From Pandoraea faecigallinarum (lineage in GTDB: Bacteria > Pseudomonadota > Gammaproteobacteria > Burkholderiales > Burkholderiaceae): DNA of 64,000 bases. The notes beneath the pieces were generated by a model. That model was not told where the DNA came from. It saw nothing but the letters and a program-made list of their open reading frames with translations, and ran no database searches. Shown here in pieces: positions 8,760 to 17,517 of the stretch (its first letter is position 1; each line of letters opens with the position of its first letter). A program made the translations under genes and the position numbers. The stretch is taken from the NCBI RefSeq assembly GCF_001029105.3, contig NZ_CP011807.3, positions 806,001-870,000 of the forward strand. Reading direction: 5' to 3'.

Positions 8760-10745
8760 ATGAAACGCCAGATAGTTGTTGCCCTGATTGCGCTCATTGC
8801 CGGGACCCTGACAGGGACTGCGGTGCGAGCGCAGTCCTCTCCCCCGCAGCCGGCTGACGCCACCGCGGCGACGCGAGACGCAAATCAGAAGTTGCTTAAT
8901 TTTCTGCCCTTCGCGAACAAGCAAGACTTCGAGGATATTGCGCGCGGCTTCATCGCGGACCTGTCCAACCCCGTCATCAAGGGGGCGTCGGGCAACACCG
9001 TCATCGACCTCACCCAGTACGACTTCCTGAAGCAGAACATGGGCGGTGAGGCGCCGCCGACGGTCAATCCGAGTTTGTGGCGTCAGTCGCAATTGCTCTC
9101 GGCGCACGGCTTGTTCAAGGTGGTGGACGGCATCTATCAGGTGCGCAACGTCGATCTGGCCAACATCACGTTCGTGCGAGGGAAGACAGGCTGGATCGTG
9201 ATCGATCCGCTGACCTCCGTCGAAACGGCGAAAGCGTCGCTCGATCTCGTGAACAGCAAAGTGGAAAATCTGCCGGTCACGGGCGTGATCTTCACGCACA
9301 GCCACGTCGATCACTTTGGCGGGGTGCGCGGTGTCGTCGACGAGAAGGACGTGCGCTCGGGCAAGGTGCCGCTCGTGGCGCCGGAAGGCTTCATGGAAGA
9401 GGCCGTCAGCGAGAACGTGTTTGCCGGCACGGTGATGAGCCGTCGCGCGTCGTACATGTACGGCAATCTGTTGCCGAAGAACCCGAAGGGCAATGTCGGG
9501 GGCGGTCTCGGGCTGACCACGGCGGCGGGAACGATCACGTTGTTCGAGCCGAGCAAGCTCATCAAGAAGACCGGCGAGACGCTGAACATCGACGGCATCG
9601 ACATCGTTTTCCAGATGGCGCCGGGTACGGAGGCGCCAGCGGAAATGCTGTTCTATTTCCCGCAGTTCAAGGCAATCGATCTGGCGGAGGATGCCACGCA
9701 CACGCTGCACAACATCCTGACGCTGCGCGGCGCAAAGGTTCGCAGCGCGCAGAAGTGGGCGCACTATCTCGACGAGACGCTTCGTCTGTGGGGCAAGGAT
9801 GCCGTGGTGTCGTTCAGCAGCCACCATTGGCCGCAGTGGGGTAATGACCGGGTCGTGGAGCATCTGGAGAAGCAGCGCGATCTCTATCGCTACATCAACG
9901 ACCAGACGCTGCGCATGGCCAATCAGGGCATGACGATGCATGAGATTGCGGACAAGTTCCAACTGCCCGATTCGCTCGCCAAGGAGTTCTACAGCCGTGG
10001 CTACTATGGCAACCTCAAGCACAACGTGCGCGCCACTTACCAGCTCTATCTTGGCTGGTGGGACGGCAATCCCGCGAACTTCGACCCATATCCACCGACC
10101 GACGAAGCGAAGCGTTACGTCGATCTGATCGGTGCGGACAAGATGCTCAAGGGCGCCAAGGCGGCATTCGACAAGGGGGATTACCGGTGGGCGGCGGAAC
10201 TGACCAATAAGGTGGTCTTCGCCCAGCCGACGAATCAGGCGGCGCGCAACCTTGAAGCGGCATCGCTCGAACAACTCGGGTATCAGGCGGAATCCGGGCC
10301 GGCGCGCAACTTTTATCTGAGCGGCGCGCAGGAACTGCGTGGTGGCGTGCATAAAGTGGCAACACCGAACACGTCTTCACCCGACATCATTCGGGGTATG
10401 ACGACCGAGATGTTCCTCGACTTCCTGGCCATCCATCTGAACGGGCCGAAGGCTGCGGGCAAGGCATACGCGTTCAACGTGACCTTCCCCGACACCAAAG
10501 AGAAGTATGCGCTGACGGTCAAGAACGGCGTGATGAACTACAGCAAGGACACCGTGCTGCAAAAGGCTGATGCCAACATCACGCTCGATCGTTCGACGCT
10601 GGACGACATTGCGCTGGGCAAGCTCAAGCTTGGCAATCTGGCGGACAGCGGTCAGGTGAAGTTCGACGGCGACCGCGCCAAGTTCAAGGAAATGCTGGGG
10701 CTGTACGACAAATTCGACTTCTGGTTCACGATTGCCGAGCCGTAA
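8760..10745 (+). CDS. sdsA1: Secreted alkyl sulfatase (SdsA1/BDS1-type metallo-beta-lactamase fold)
   Basis: 661 aa. It hydrolyses alkyl sulfate esters (SDS-like surfactants) to alcohol and sulfate. The signal peptide is clear (MKRQIVVALIALIAG, cleavage near AVRAQ), so it acts in the periplasm or outside. The binuclear zinc motif THSHVDHFGG gives H180, H182, D184, H185; LAEDATHTLHNI and SSHHWPQWG supply further ligands. The middle has the all-helical dimerisation domain and the C-terminus the SCP2-like domain (from about 535) typical of the family. Length matches SdsA1. It stands alone. With tauABC nearby, it suggests use of organic sulfur compounds. Confidence 0.92.
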   Translation: MKRQIVVALIALIAGTLTGTAVRAQSSPPQPADATAATRDANQKLLNFLPFANKQDFEDIARGFIADLSNPVIKGASGNTVIDLTQYDFLKQNMGGEAPPTVNPSLWRQSQLLSAHGLFKVVDGIYQVRNVDLANITFVRGKTGWIVIDPLTSVETAKASLDLVNSKVENLPVTGVIFTHSHVDHFGGVRGVVDEKDVRSGKVPLVAPEGFMEEAVSENVFAGTVMSRRASYMYGNLLPKNPKGNVGGGLGLTTAAGTITLFEPSKLIKKTGETLNIDGIDIVFQMAPGTEAPAEMLFYFPQFKAIDLAEDATHTLHNILTLRGAKVRSAQKWAHYLDETLRLWGKDAVVSFSSHHWPQWGNDRVVEHLEKQRDLYRYINDQTLRMANQGMTMHEIADKFQLPDSLAKEFYSRGYYGNLKHNVRATYQLYLGWWDGNPANFDPYPPTDEAKRYVDLIGADKMLKGAKAAFDKGDYRWAAELTNKVVFAQPTNQAARNLEAASLEQLGYQAESGPARNFYLSGAQELRGGVHKVATPNTSSPDIIRGMTTEMFLDFLAIHLNGPKAAGKAYAFNVTFPDTKEKYALTVKNGVMNYSKDTVLQKADANITLDRSTLDDIALGKLKLGNLADSGQVKFDGDRAKFKEMLGLYDKFDFWFTIAEP

Positions 10746-10770
10746 GTCGAACCGCGGTGTGACGCTCTCG

Positions 10771-10806
10771 ACGATGCCCGTACGCGTGACCGCGTACGGG
10801 CATCGT
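10771..10806 (+). terminator. Strong hairpin terminator after the alkyl sulfatase
   Basis: A perfect 16-bp stem, ACGATGCCCGTACGCG (10771-10786) with its complement (10791-10806), around a TGAC loop, 25 bases after the sulfatase stop. The T-run is poor, so efficiency is uncertain, but position and stem strength argue for transcription termination or 3'-end protection. Confidence 0.7.
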
Positions 10807-10943
10807 TCGTTGCGCGGCGCTCGCGGTTCGTCGCGCCGAACCGTCGCTCACCGGCGCGTTGCAGGCGAGCGGGCCGCTGGGTCGACCGTCGTCAGGTAGT
10901 TCGCCGGTCCGCACGCGAACTGTTCGATATCGAGCGCGGACGA

Positions 10944-11753
10944 TCAGTCGTCCCACCTGGCGGCCAGGCCGTCCGGACTGACTTCGCGCCCATTACGCTC
11001 AAGGACTGCGATTTGCGCCATGTCGCCGTCCGTCAGACGCAGCGTTTGCGCCAGCAGATTGCTCGCGAGGTTTTCGCGTCGGGTCGAGGACGGAATCACC
11101 GAGAAGCCGCGTCGCAGCGCCCATGCGAGTGCCACTTGCGCAGGCGTCGCCCGATGGCGCTGTGCGATGGCGCCGAGGGTGGCGTCGGCGAGTACCTTGC
11201 CGTACGCGAGCGTCATGTACGAGGTAACGTGGATGCCCTGCGCCTGCAGGAAGCCGACGAGCTTCGGGTTTTGCAGGTAGGGACTCAGTTCGATCTGATT
11301 TGTCGCGATGGCGTCTTTGCCCACCGCGGCAATCGCCTGTTTCGTCAGGTCGATATTGAAATTCGAAATACCGATCTGGCGCGTGAGGCCCCTGGCCCTG
11401 ACGCCGGCCAGCGCCGTCATGTATTCATCGAGCGGCACGCCGTTGCCCGGGGCGGGCCAGTGAATCAGCGTGAGGTCGACATAATCGGTGCGAAGCTTCC
11501 TGAGGCTGTCTTCGAGGCTGGCGGCCAGCTTATCCTTGCGGTAGTTCTCGACCCAGACTTTCGTGGTGAGGAACAGATCCTCACGCGCCACGCCGGATTC
11601 GGCGACCGCCTGCCCGACTTCGGCTTCGTTGCCGTAGATCTGTGCGGTATCGATGGCGCGGTAGCCGAGTTCGAGGCCTGTGCGCACGGAATCGATGACG
11701 ACCTGACCTTGCAGGCGGAACGTACCTAGACCAAATGCGGGAATGTTGCTCAT
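10944..11753 (-). CDS. dkgB: 2,5-diketo-D-gluconate reductase B (aldo/keto reductase)
   Basis: Cytosolic NADPH-dependent aldo/keto reductase, 269 aa, reducing 2,5-diketogluconate and small aldehydes such as methylglyoxal. The start at 11753 ([17 protein letters not shown]) follows AGGAG and aligns with E. coli DkgB; a frame 15 codons longer is discarded. The catalytic tetrad is visible: Asp in [13 protein letters not shown], Tyr in the same stretch, Lys in LTTKVWVEN and His in [10 protein letters not shown]. The C-terminal [13 protein letters not shown] loop binds NADPH. It is divergent from a LysR gene, as dkgB-yafC is in E. coli. Confidence 0.92.
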   Translation of the reverse strand: MSNIPAFGLGTFRLQGQVVIDSVRTGLELGYRAIDTAQIYGNEAEVGQAVAESGVAREDLFLTTKVWVENYRKDKLAASLEDSLRKLRTDYVDLTLIHWPAPGNGVPLDEYMTALAGVRARGLTRQIGISNFNIDLTKQAIAAVGKDAIATNQIELSPYLQNPKLVGFLQAQGIHVTSYMTLAYGKVLADATLGAIAQRHRATPAQVALAWALRRGFSVIPSSTRRENLASNLLAQTLRLTDGDMAQIAVLERNGREVSPDGLAARWDD

Positions 11754-11911
11754 CGTGAGCTCCTGAATGAGTGGGGTGAGTGGGATGAGTGGGTTCAATG
11801 GGATGGATGCCCGAGGAATCCCTGGGGGATTTGCACGACGGGCAGTGTGCGCCCTTTACTTTTGCGGAAAAAGTCGCCTATAAACGAAATTATTTTGATT
11901 TGAAGTCAACA

Positions 11912-12838
11912 ATGAAGATCACGCTCGACGAATTGCAGGCCTTTGCGACCGTCGTGGACACCGGGTCGATCACGGCGGCGGCGCAGCAACTGGGCCTGAC
12001 GGTATCGGCGACCAGCCGGACGCTCGCGCGGCTGGAGGAAAAGCTGAAGACAACGCTGCTGCGCCGCACGACCCGCCGGCTGGCGTTGACCGAGGAGGGC
12101 AAGGCGTTCTTGCAGAGCGCCCGGGCGATTATCGATTCGGTCGAAAGCGCGCAAGAGCAGATGCTCACGCGGCGCGAGACGCCGTCCGGGCGCCTGCGCA
12201 TCGATGCGGCCACGCCGTTCATGCTCCACGTGATCGTGCCGCTGGTGCCTGGCTATCGGGAACGGTATCCGGAGGTCGAACTGGAACTGAACAGCAACGA
12301 GGGCATCATCGACTTGCTGGAGCGCCGCACGGACGTGGCGATTCGCATCGGCCGGCTCAAGGACTCGACGCTGCACAGCCGTCTGATCGGCAACAGCCGC
12401 GTGCGCATGTTCGCGAGCCCGGCGTATCTGGACCGGCACGGGCATCCACGCAAGGTGGAGGATCTCGCCAGGCACACCCTGCTGGGCTTCACACAACCCG
12501 ATTCGCTGAATGTCTGGCCGATTCTCGGCGTGGACGGCGAGCCGCACCGCATCGAGCCGGACGTCATGTCGTCCAGCGGCGAGACGTTGCGTCAACTCGC
12601 GCTCGAAGGCGCGGGCATCGTGTGCCTGTCGGAGTTCATGACGGTGCGCGATTGCGAATCCGGACGTCTGGTGCAGGTGCTGGTGCGTCAGACGCAGGAC
12701 GTGCGTCAGCCGATCAATGCGGTGTACTACCGCAATACGGCCATCTCGGCACGTATTGCGTCGTTCATCGACTATCTGGTGGCGGAGCTTCGCGCCCGTA
12801 CGGGCAAGGGGCACGGCATGGGGTGGGTGGCGCGCTGA
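11912..12838 (+). CDS. LysR-family transcriptional regulator (YafC-like)
   Basis: 308 aa. The N-terminal HTH (about 1-62) contains AAAQQLGLTVSATSRTLARL, followed by a periplasmic-binding-like effector domain (about 90-300). The ATG at 11912 starts MKITLDELQAF, the normal LysR N-terminus; the upstream in-frame extension from 11789 is not homologous. It is divergent from dkgB with a 158-base spacer that should contain the operator. The pairing and sequence style resemble yafC-dkgB, so control of dkgB is the likely job. Confidence 0.88.
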   Translation: MKITLDELQAFATVVDTGSITAAAQQLGLTVSATSRTLARLEEKLKTTLLRRTTRRLALTEEGKAFLQSARAIIDSVESAQEQMLTRRETPSGRLRIDAATPFMLHVIVPLVPGYRERYPEVELELNSNEGIIDLLERRTDVAIRIGRLKDSTLHSRLIGNSRVRMFASPAYLDRHGHPRKVEDLARHTLLGFTQPDSLNVWPILGVDGEPHRIEPDVMSSSGETLRQLALEGAGIVCLSEFMTVRDCESGRLVQVLVRQTQDVRQPINAVYYRNTAISARIASFIDYLVAELRARTGKGHGMGWVAR

Positions 12839-12958
12839 GGAACGCCCCCGCCAAAGCGCTCCGGACGCATCTTGTCCCTGCCGTTTCGTCAGTTCTTGTC
12901 TCTGGCCCGGCCACTACCCGGCGACTAAAGTCGTCGATGGACGACTGTCGGAGAGAAC

Positions 12959-13417
12959 ATGAATACACGGCTTACTTTCAAACACCTTGAGACGCCCGGC
13001 GAAGTGCGTGCAGCCTATCCCGTCATGAAGGAACTGCGCCCGCACCTGGCAAGCGCGGAGGCCTTCGCGGCGCAGGTGCAGGCCCAGCGCGACGAAGCGT
13101 ACCGGCTGCTGGGCGCTTTCGATGGCGAACGCCTGCTTGGACTGGTCGGGTATCGTCACATGACGAACCTGATTTACGGGCCGTTCGTATACGTCGACGA
13201 TCTCGTGGTGGCCGCCGGCAACAAGCGCGCTGGCGTGGGCTCGACGCTGTTGGGGGAAGTGAGGCAGATCGCGCGCGATACGGGATGTGCGCATCTTGTC
13301 CTCGACACGGGCCTGCACATGGCGCTCGCGCAGCGTTTTTACTTCCGCAACGGGCTGCTGGCGAAGGGCATGCACTTCCGGCAATCGCTGGATACGGCGC
13401 AGGAGACCGGCCAATGA
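12959..13417 (+). CDS. GNAT-family N-acetyltransferase
   Basis: 152 aa acetyl-CoA-dependent acetyltransferase. The core is visible: beta strand YVDDLVVAAGNKRAGVGSTL, whose basic pyrophosphate-binding turn is a divergent form of the usual R/Q-x-x-G-x-G/A motif, then a C-terminal stretch AQRFYFRNGLLAKGMHF typical of GNAT enzymes. The ATG follows GGAGAGAAC. Its stop overlaps the start of the azoreductase gene (ATGA), so the two are translationally coupled. The substrate is not deducible. Confidence 0.85.
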   Translation: MNTRLTFKHLETPGEVRAAYPVMKELRPHLASAEAFAAQVQAQRDEAYRLLGAFDGERLLGLVGYRHMTNLIYGPFVYVDDLVVAAGNKRAGVGSTLLGEVRQIARDTGCAHLVLDTGLHMALAQRFYFRNGLLAKGMHFRQSLDTAQETGQ

Positions 13418-14025
13418 CAAGTCTGTTGCTCAACGCCAGCCCGCACGGGGCATCGAGCCGCACTTTCGGCATGGCGCAGACATTTCTCGACGAGCACGCG
13501 AAACTGTCCGGCGACGGGGAGATCATCGTGCGCGATCTGGCGACGTTTCCCCTGCCGGCGATTACCAGCGACTATGCGGCCGCTATCACGTCGCGCACGC
13601 CGGATCCCGCGCACTTCGCGCTCTCGGAGCATCTGATCGAAGAACTGGAGGCGACGTCGTTTCTCGCGATTGCAACGCCCATGCACAATTTCACGGTGCC
13701 GGCGTCGCTCAAGCTGTGGATCGACTACGTGGTGCGCATCGGCCGCTCGTTTGCCAGTACGCCGCAGGGCAAGGTGGGTTTGCTCAAGGACCGCCCGAGC
13801 GTTGTCATCGTGGGGTCCGGCGGGTTCCATACGGGAGAAAACGCGCGTCAGCCCGACTTCCTCACGCCATATCTGCGGCATGCGCTGGGTTGCATCGGCA
13901 TCCACGATGTGACGTTCTTCCTGATGCAAGGTCTGGTCGCCGGTTCGGATGCGGGCGAGCGTGCCCTGGCGGCGTGCCGCAGCGATCTGGCTCGCTATCT
14001 GGGACGTTGCGTCGGGGAGCGTTAG
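13414..14025 (+). CDS. azoR: FMN-dependent NADH:quinone/azo reductase family protein
   Basis: Flavodoxin-like reductase, 203 aa. The start MTSLLLNASPHGASSRT gives the phosphate-binding loop of AzoR; the MHNFTVPASLKLWIDYVVR stretch and the GSGGFH loop are FMN contacts of the family. It reduces quinones or azo bonds by two electrons using NAD(P)H. The ATG at 13414 overlaps the GNAT stop by four bases. A role in oxidative or electrophile stress is the usual one; nothing here sharpens it. Confidence 0.87.
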   Translation: MTSLLLNASPHGASSRTFGMAQTFLDEHAKLSGDGEIIVRDLATFPLPAITSDYAAAITSRTPDPAHFALSEHLIEELEATSFLAIATPMHNFTVPASLKLWIDYVVRIGRSFASTPQGKVGLLKDRPSVVIVGSGGFHTGENARQPDFLTPYLRHALGCIGIHDVTFFLMQGLVAGSDAGERALAACRSDLARYLGRCVGER

Positions 14026-14067
14026 AATCTGTCCCATACCGGCAAATCACTAGTATCGGAGGCAGAC

Positions 14068-15195
14068 ATGCCAGGATTGCTCCCCGAGGTGGACCGCGAC
14101 GGACTCCTCGAATATTCCGTCGTCTATACCGACCGCTCCATCAACCATATGTCGCAGCGCTTCCAGGGCGTGATGCGCGACATTTCCAATGGCCTGAAAA
14201 AGGTCTACAACGCGAGATCGGTCGTCGTGGTGCCCGGCAGCGGCACGTTCGGCATGGAGGCCGTGGCCCGTCAGTTCGCCACGAACAGGAAATGTCTTGT
14301 CATCCGCAACGGCTGGTTCAGCTTCCGTTGGACCCAGATCTTCGACATGGGCGGCATTCCGTCCGAATCGATCGTGCTCAAGGCACGCCCCGTCGAGCAA
14401 GGAAGGCAAGCGGCCTTCGCTCCCCCACCGATCGACGAAGTCGTTGCCGCGATCAAGGAAAACAAGCCCGATCTGGTCTTCGCACCGCACGTCGAGACGG
14501 CCTCAGGCATGATGTTGCCCGACGCCTATCTGCGCGCGGTGGCCGATGCCGTGCATTCGGTCGGCGGGCTGTTCGTGCTCGACTGCATTGCGTCGGGCAC
14601 GGTATGGGTCGACATGCACGCCAGCGGCGTCGACGTGCTGATCAGCGCGCCGCAAAAGGGCTGGAGCGCGTCGCCGTGCTGCGCGCTGGTGATGCTCAGC
14701 GCACTTGCGCGCGAACGCATCGAGTCGACGACGAGCACCAGCTTTGCCTGCGATCTTCGTCAGTGGCTTCAGATCATGGAAGCCTACGAAAAGGGCGGCT
14801 TCGCGTATCACGCCACCATGCCCACGGACAGTCTCGCGAAGCTGCGCGACGTCATCGGGGAGACCGAAGCCTATGGACTGGAAAAGGTACGCGCGCAGCA
14901 GATCGAACTCGGCCAGCGCATTCGTGCGTTGTTGAAAGCGAAGGGCTTTCGCAGCGTGGCGGCCGACGGGTTCGAAGCCCCGGGGGTGGTGGTGAGCTAT
15001 ACCGACGACGAGGGCATTCGCTCCGGCAAGAAGTTCGCCGAAGTGGGCGTGCAGACGGCCGCCGGCGTGCCCCTTCGCTGCGACGAACCCGAGGACTTCA
15101 AGACGTTCCGCATTGGCCTGTTCGGACTGGACAAGCTCAACGATGTGAACGCGGCAGTGGAGCGCTTCGCCAAGGCGCTGGACAAGGTGCTGTAA
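14068..15195 (+). CDS. Class V PLP-dependent aminotransferase (alanine-glyoxylate/serine-pyruvate type)
   Basis: 375 aa cytosolic enzyme. PLP lysine K197 lies in SAPQKGWSASP and the pyridine-nitrogen aspartate D172 in VLDCIASGTVW; VPGSGTFGMEA is the phosphate-side glycine turn. This is the SgaA/AGXT layout. Start follows a CGGAGG site. Likely substrates are serine or alanine with glyoxylate or pyruvate, but the subclass is not certain. It begins 42 bases after azoR, so co-transcription is possible. Its stop is followed by one arm of a long inverted repeat shared with the convergent lysP. Confidence 0.82.
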   Translation: MPGLLPEVDRDGLLEYSVVYTDRSINHMSQRFQGVMRDISNGLKKVYNARSVVVVPGSGTFGMEAVARQFATNRKCLVIRNGWFSFRWTQIFDMGGIPSESIVLKARPVEQGRQAAFAPPPIDEVVAAIKENKPDLVFAPHVETASGMMLPDAYLRAVADAVHSVGGLFVLDCIASGTVWVDMHASGVDVLISAPQKGWSASPCCALVMLSALARERIESTTSTSFACDLRQWLQIMEAYEKGGFAYHATMPTDSLAKLRDVIGETEAYGLEKVRAQQIELGQRIRALLKAKGFRSVAADGFEAPGVVVSYTDDEGIRSGKKFAEVGVQTAAGVPLRCDEPEDFKTFRIGLFGLDKLNDVNAAVERFAKALDKVL

Positions 15196-15259
15196 CGCGC
15201 GCTTCGCCTGCGCCCGTTCTGCGCGCGTCCTGCGCCTGTCTTGGGCGCGGGAGACAAGC

Positions 15260-16807
15260 CTAACGAAGCGCGCGACTTGCTGGCGCCTCGCCGTGAACGT
15301 CCGCCTGAGCCGGCGTCTGCGTTTTGGGGAAGTGCATGTCGCGATACTTCACGAAGCGCGAGCCGCGCACCACCCGGTAGCCCGCCCAGATCAGCAGGAA
15401 CAGCGGAATGCCGATGTAGGTCGCCACCACGCCGCCCCAATCGATCTTGTCCTGAAGAAACGCCTCGTAGTTCTGGCCCAGCGTGATGACGAGGCACAGC
15501 ACGAACGCGAAGATGGGGCCGAACGGGAAGAACGGCGAGACATACGGCAGATTCGACAGATCGTGGCCCTGCCGCACGTAGCCGCGACGGAACCGGTAAT
15601 GGCTGATCGCAATGCCGAGCCACGCGATGAAGCCGGTCATGCCGGAGGTGTTGAGCAGCCAGATGTACACGGCGTTCGGGCTGAACACGAACGTGAAGAA
15701 GCACAGCGCGGCAACGGCGGCTGTCGCGAGCAATGCCCACGTCGGCACACCGTTGCGCGAGACATGCCCGAACACGCGCGGCGCCTTGCCGTCGCGGGCG
15801 AGGCTGTAGAGCATGCGCGTGGCCGCGTACATGCCGGAATTGCCCGCCGAGAGCACAGAAGTCAGCACGACGGCGTTCATGACCGAGGCCGCGCCGAGGA
15901 GCCCCGCGCGCTCGAAGATCAGCGCGAACGGGCTGACGCTGATGTCGGTGACGTCGTTGCGCAGCAGATGCGGGTCCGTGTACGGAATGAGCAGGCCGAT
16001 GACGAGGATTGCCGCCACATAGAACAGCAGAATGCGCCAGAACACCTGACGCACGGCGCGCGGCAGATTGCGCGCCGGATCCTTCGATTCGCCGGCGGCA
16101 ATGCCGATGAGTTCGGTGCCCTGGAACGAAAACCCCACGACCATTGCCACGCCGATCAATGCCGCGAAGCCGCCGGCGAAGGGAGCGTCGCCAATCGCCC
16201 AGTTCGCCACGCCGCCAGTCTCACCGCCGCGAATGATGCCGAGCAGCATCAGCACGCCCATTGCGACGAAGGCCAGCACGGCGACTACCTTGATGAGCGC
16301 GAACCAGAATTCGGCCTCGCCGAAGCCGCGCGCCGACAGGGCATTCAGGCCGAACGTGATCGCAAGAAAGAGGGCGCTCCAGTAGACGCCGGGCACGTTC
16401 GGGAACCAGTAAGCCATGACGAGCTGGGCGGCAACCAGGTCCACCGCCACCGTGACGGCCCAGTTGTACCAGTAGTTCCAGCCCAGCGCGAACCCGAAGC
16501 CCTCGTCGACATAGCGCGCGCCGTACGTCGAGAACGAGCCGGAAACCGGCATGGCGGCGGCCAGCTCGCCGAGGCTGGTCATCAGAAAATAGACCATGAG
16601 GCCGATCAGCACATAGCCCAGCAGTGCGCCGCCGGGCCCCGCCTGCGCGACGGTGGCGCCGGAGGCCACGAACAGGCCGGTCCCGATGGAGCCGCCCACT
16701 GCGATCATCGTCAGGTGACGGGCGGACAGGGAGCGACGCAGTTCCGACGGGGCGGCGTTCCCCGCCCCGGTGTCCTCGCGCAGCGGGTCATGTTCCGATA
16801 TTGCCAA
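15260..16807 (-). CDS. lysP: Lysine-specific permease LysP
   Basis: APC-superfamily inner-membrane lysine:proton symporter, about 515 aa, 12 membrane helices. Long stretches match E. coli LysP as I recall it, for example SARHLTMIAVGGSIGTGLFV, WNYWYNWAVT, GFSFQGTELIGIAAGESKD, NDVTDISVSPF and LNTSGMTGFIAWLGIAISHY. The start is uncertain: I chose TTG at 16807, which follows GAGGAA at good spacing and gives a typical 30-residue cytoplasmic leader; a longer frame from 16909 gives an odd histidine-rich leader. A lysine-sensing role in acid response is known for E. coli only. Confidence 0.9.
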   Translation of the reverse strand: MAISEHDPLREDTGAGNAAPSELRRSLSARHLTMIAVGGSIGTGLFVASGATVAQAGPGGALLGYVLIGLMVYFLMTSLGELAAAMPVSGSFSTYGARYVDEGFGFALGWNYWYNWAVTVAVDLVAAQLVMAYWFPNVPGVYWSALFLAITFGLNALSARGFGEAEFWFALIKVVAVLAFVAMGVLMLLGIIRGGETGGVANWAIGDAPFAGGFAALIGVAMVVGFSFQGTELIGIAAGESKDPARNLPRAVRQVFWRILLFYVAAILVIGLLIPYTDPHLLRNDVTDISVSPFALIFERAGLLGAASVMNAVVLTSVLSAGNSGMYAATRMLYSLARDGKAPRVFGHVSRNGVPTWALLATAAVAALCFFTFVFSPNAVYIWLLNTSGMTGFIAWLGIAISHYRFRRGYVRQGHDLSNLPYVSPFFPFGPIFAFVLCLVITLGQNYEAFLQDKIDWGGVVATYIGIPLFLLIWAGYRVVRGSRFVKYRDMHFPKTQTPAQADVHGEAPASRALR

Positions 16808-17130
16808 AGTCGTGTTCCTCGATAGCCTTATGAGCGAATAGGAGTCCCCCGGGCCGCCTTCGGACCGCGGGCATCGAGCATGGTGGTGCTTCGCGCATCT
16901 CCCGGACACCGACCATCGACTTCTAGTTGTGGGTGCCGGGGAAATGGATGCCCGGTTCGCAGACGCCGAACAGGCCGTGGGGGAGGTAATTCAGAGTGGG
17001 GGGATTGTACTGCGGGTCTCCCCGGCGAGGCTACTTTCTGCCGATCCCGGCGCTTGCCGATGCCATGGCGCCGAAATTTGTGAGTATCAATGATTTCGCA
17101 AAGCCGCAACAACACGTAGAATGCGCGCTA
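16808..17130. other. Divergent spacer between lysP and the cobalamin riboswitch
   Basis: No gene is supported. The left half must hold the lysP promoter. Near the right end TAGAAT (17117-17122) is a plausible -10 with a weak TTTCGC -35 (17094-17099, 17-base spacing), which would start transcription just before the riboswitch aptamer. I see no lysine riboswitch or other structured element for lysP. Confidence 0.4.
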
Positions 17131-17256
17131 CCGACGGCCGGAAGCTGGTGCAAATCCAGCGCGGTCGCGCCACTGTAACTCGTCGTTTCGACGGGAAGTC
17201 AGACCTGGCCGTCGGGCTCACCGACCTTTTTTTGGGGCGCGAAACCCCAGGAGACC
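17131..17256 (+). promoter_or_regulatory. Cobalamin riboswitch with translational expression platform
   Basis: The aptamer core is unmistakable: GAAGCTGGTGCAAATCCAGC, then CGCCACTGTAA, then GGGAAGTCAGACC (B12 box). A 9-bp closing helix pairs CCGACGGCC (17131-17139) with GGCCGTCGG (17207-17215). Downstream, GGGG (17234-17237) and CCCC (17245-17248) form a hairpin whose loop-side bases GCGCGA (17237-17242) are exactly complementary to TCGCGC (17165-17170) in the aptamer, the classic kissing interaction. The U-run 17227-17233 can extend that hairpin over the AGGAG Shine-Dalgarno (17249-17253). Cobalamin should therefore repress translation of what follows. Confidence 0.92.
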
Positions 17257-17260
17257 ACGT

Positions 17261-17362
17261 ATGACCCGCACGCTTCGCTTGCTGCGAATCTCCCCGTTCG
17301 TCGATTTCTCTCGTGCGCCAGTCGCCGCGCACGCTCGTCTCGCCTTGCCGTTGTCTGCCTGA
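17261..17362 (+). CDS. Small ORF (33 aa) directly under riboswitch control
   Basis: Unannotated-size ORF: ATG at 17261, stop TGA at 17360-17362, beginning MTRTLRLLRISPF. It has the best Shine-Dalgarno in the region (CAGGAG, 7-base spacing), which is the one the riboswitch hairpin can mask. The product is basic, with an amphipathic start and an Ala/Leu-rich end, and I do not recognise it. It is in a different frame from the TonB receptor that starts 155 bases downstream. It may be a leader peptide whose translation protects the message from Rho, or a small protein in its own right. Expression is inferred from signals only. Confidence 0.5.
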   Translation: MTRTLRLLRISPFVDFSRAPVAAHARLALPLSA

Positions 17363-17517
17363 GCCGGGCTCGCGGCAAGACACATCACCGGACCCGCCCG
17401 GCGCCCGGCCTTCCGCCAGTCGCACCGATTCCCGCAACGCCCGGGATGCGGGCGCGCGTCCGCACGAGAAACGCACGATATCGATAAGTCGTCGCCCAGG
17501 ACGACAGGGGAAGACTC

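Noticed and set aside
11767..11800. Degenerate GAGTGGG tandem repeats between dkgB and the LysR gene
   Set aside because: Short, imperfect and limited to about 34 bases; nothing suggests a function beyond local slippage.
11789..11911. 41-residue N-terminal extension of the LysR regulator
   Set aside because: LysR proteins begin directly with the HTH; the extension has no homology and would run into the dkgB promoter.
17211..17233. GTCGG/CCGAC stem plus seven T as an intrinsic terminator of the riboswitch
   Set aside because: The stem is only 5 bp and shares bases with the closing helix of the aptamer. The T-run fits better as the strand that covers the Shine-Dalgarno in the extended kissing hairpin. 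Not fully excluded.
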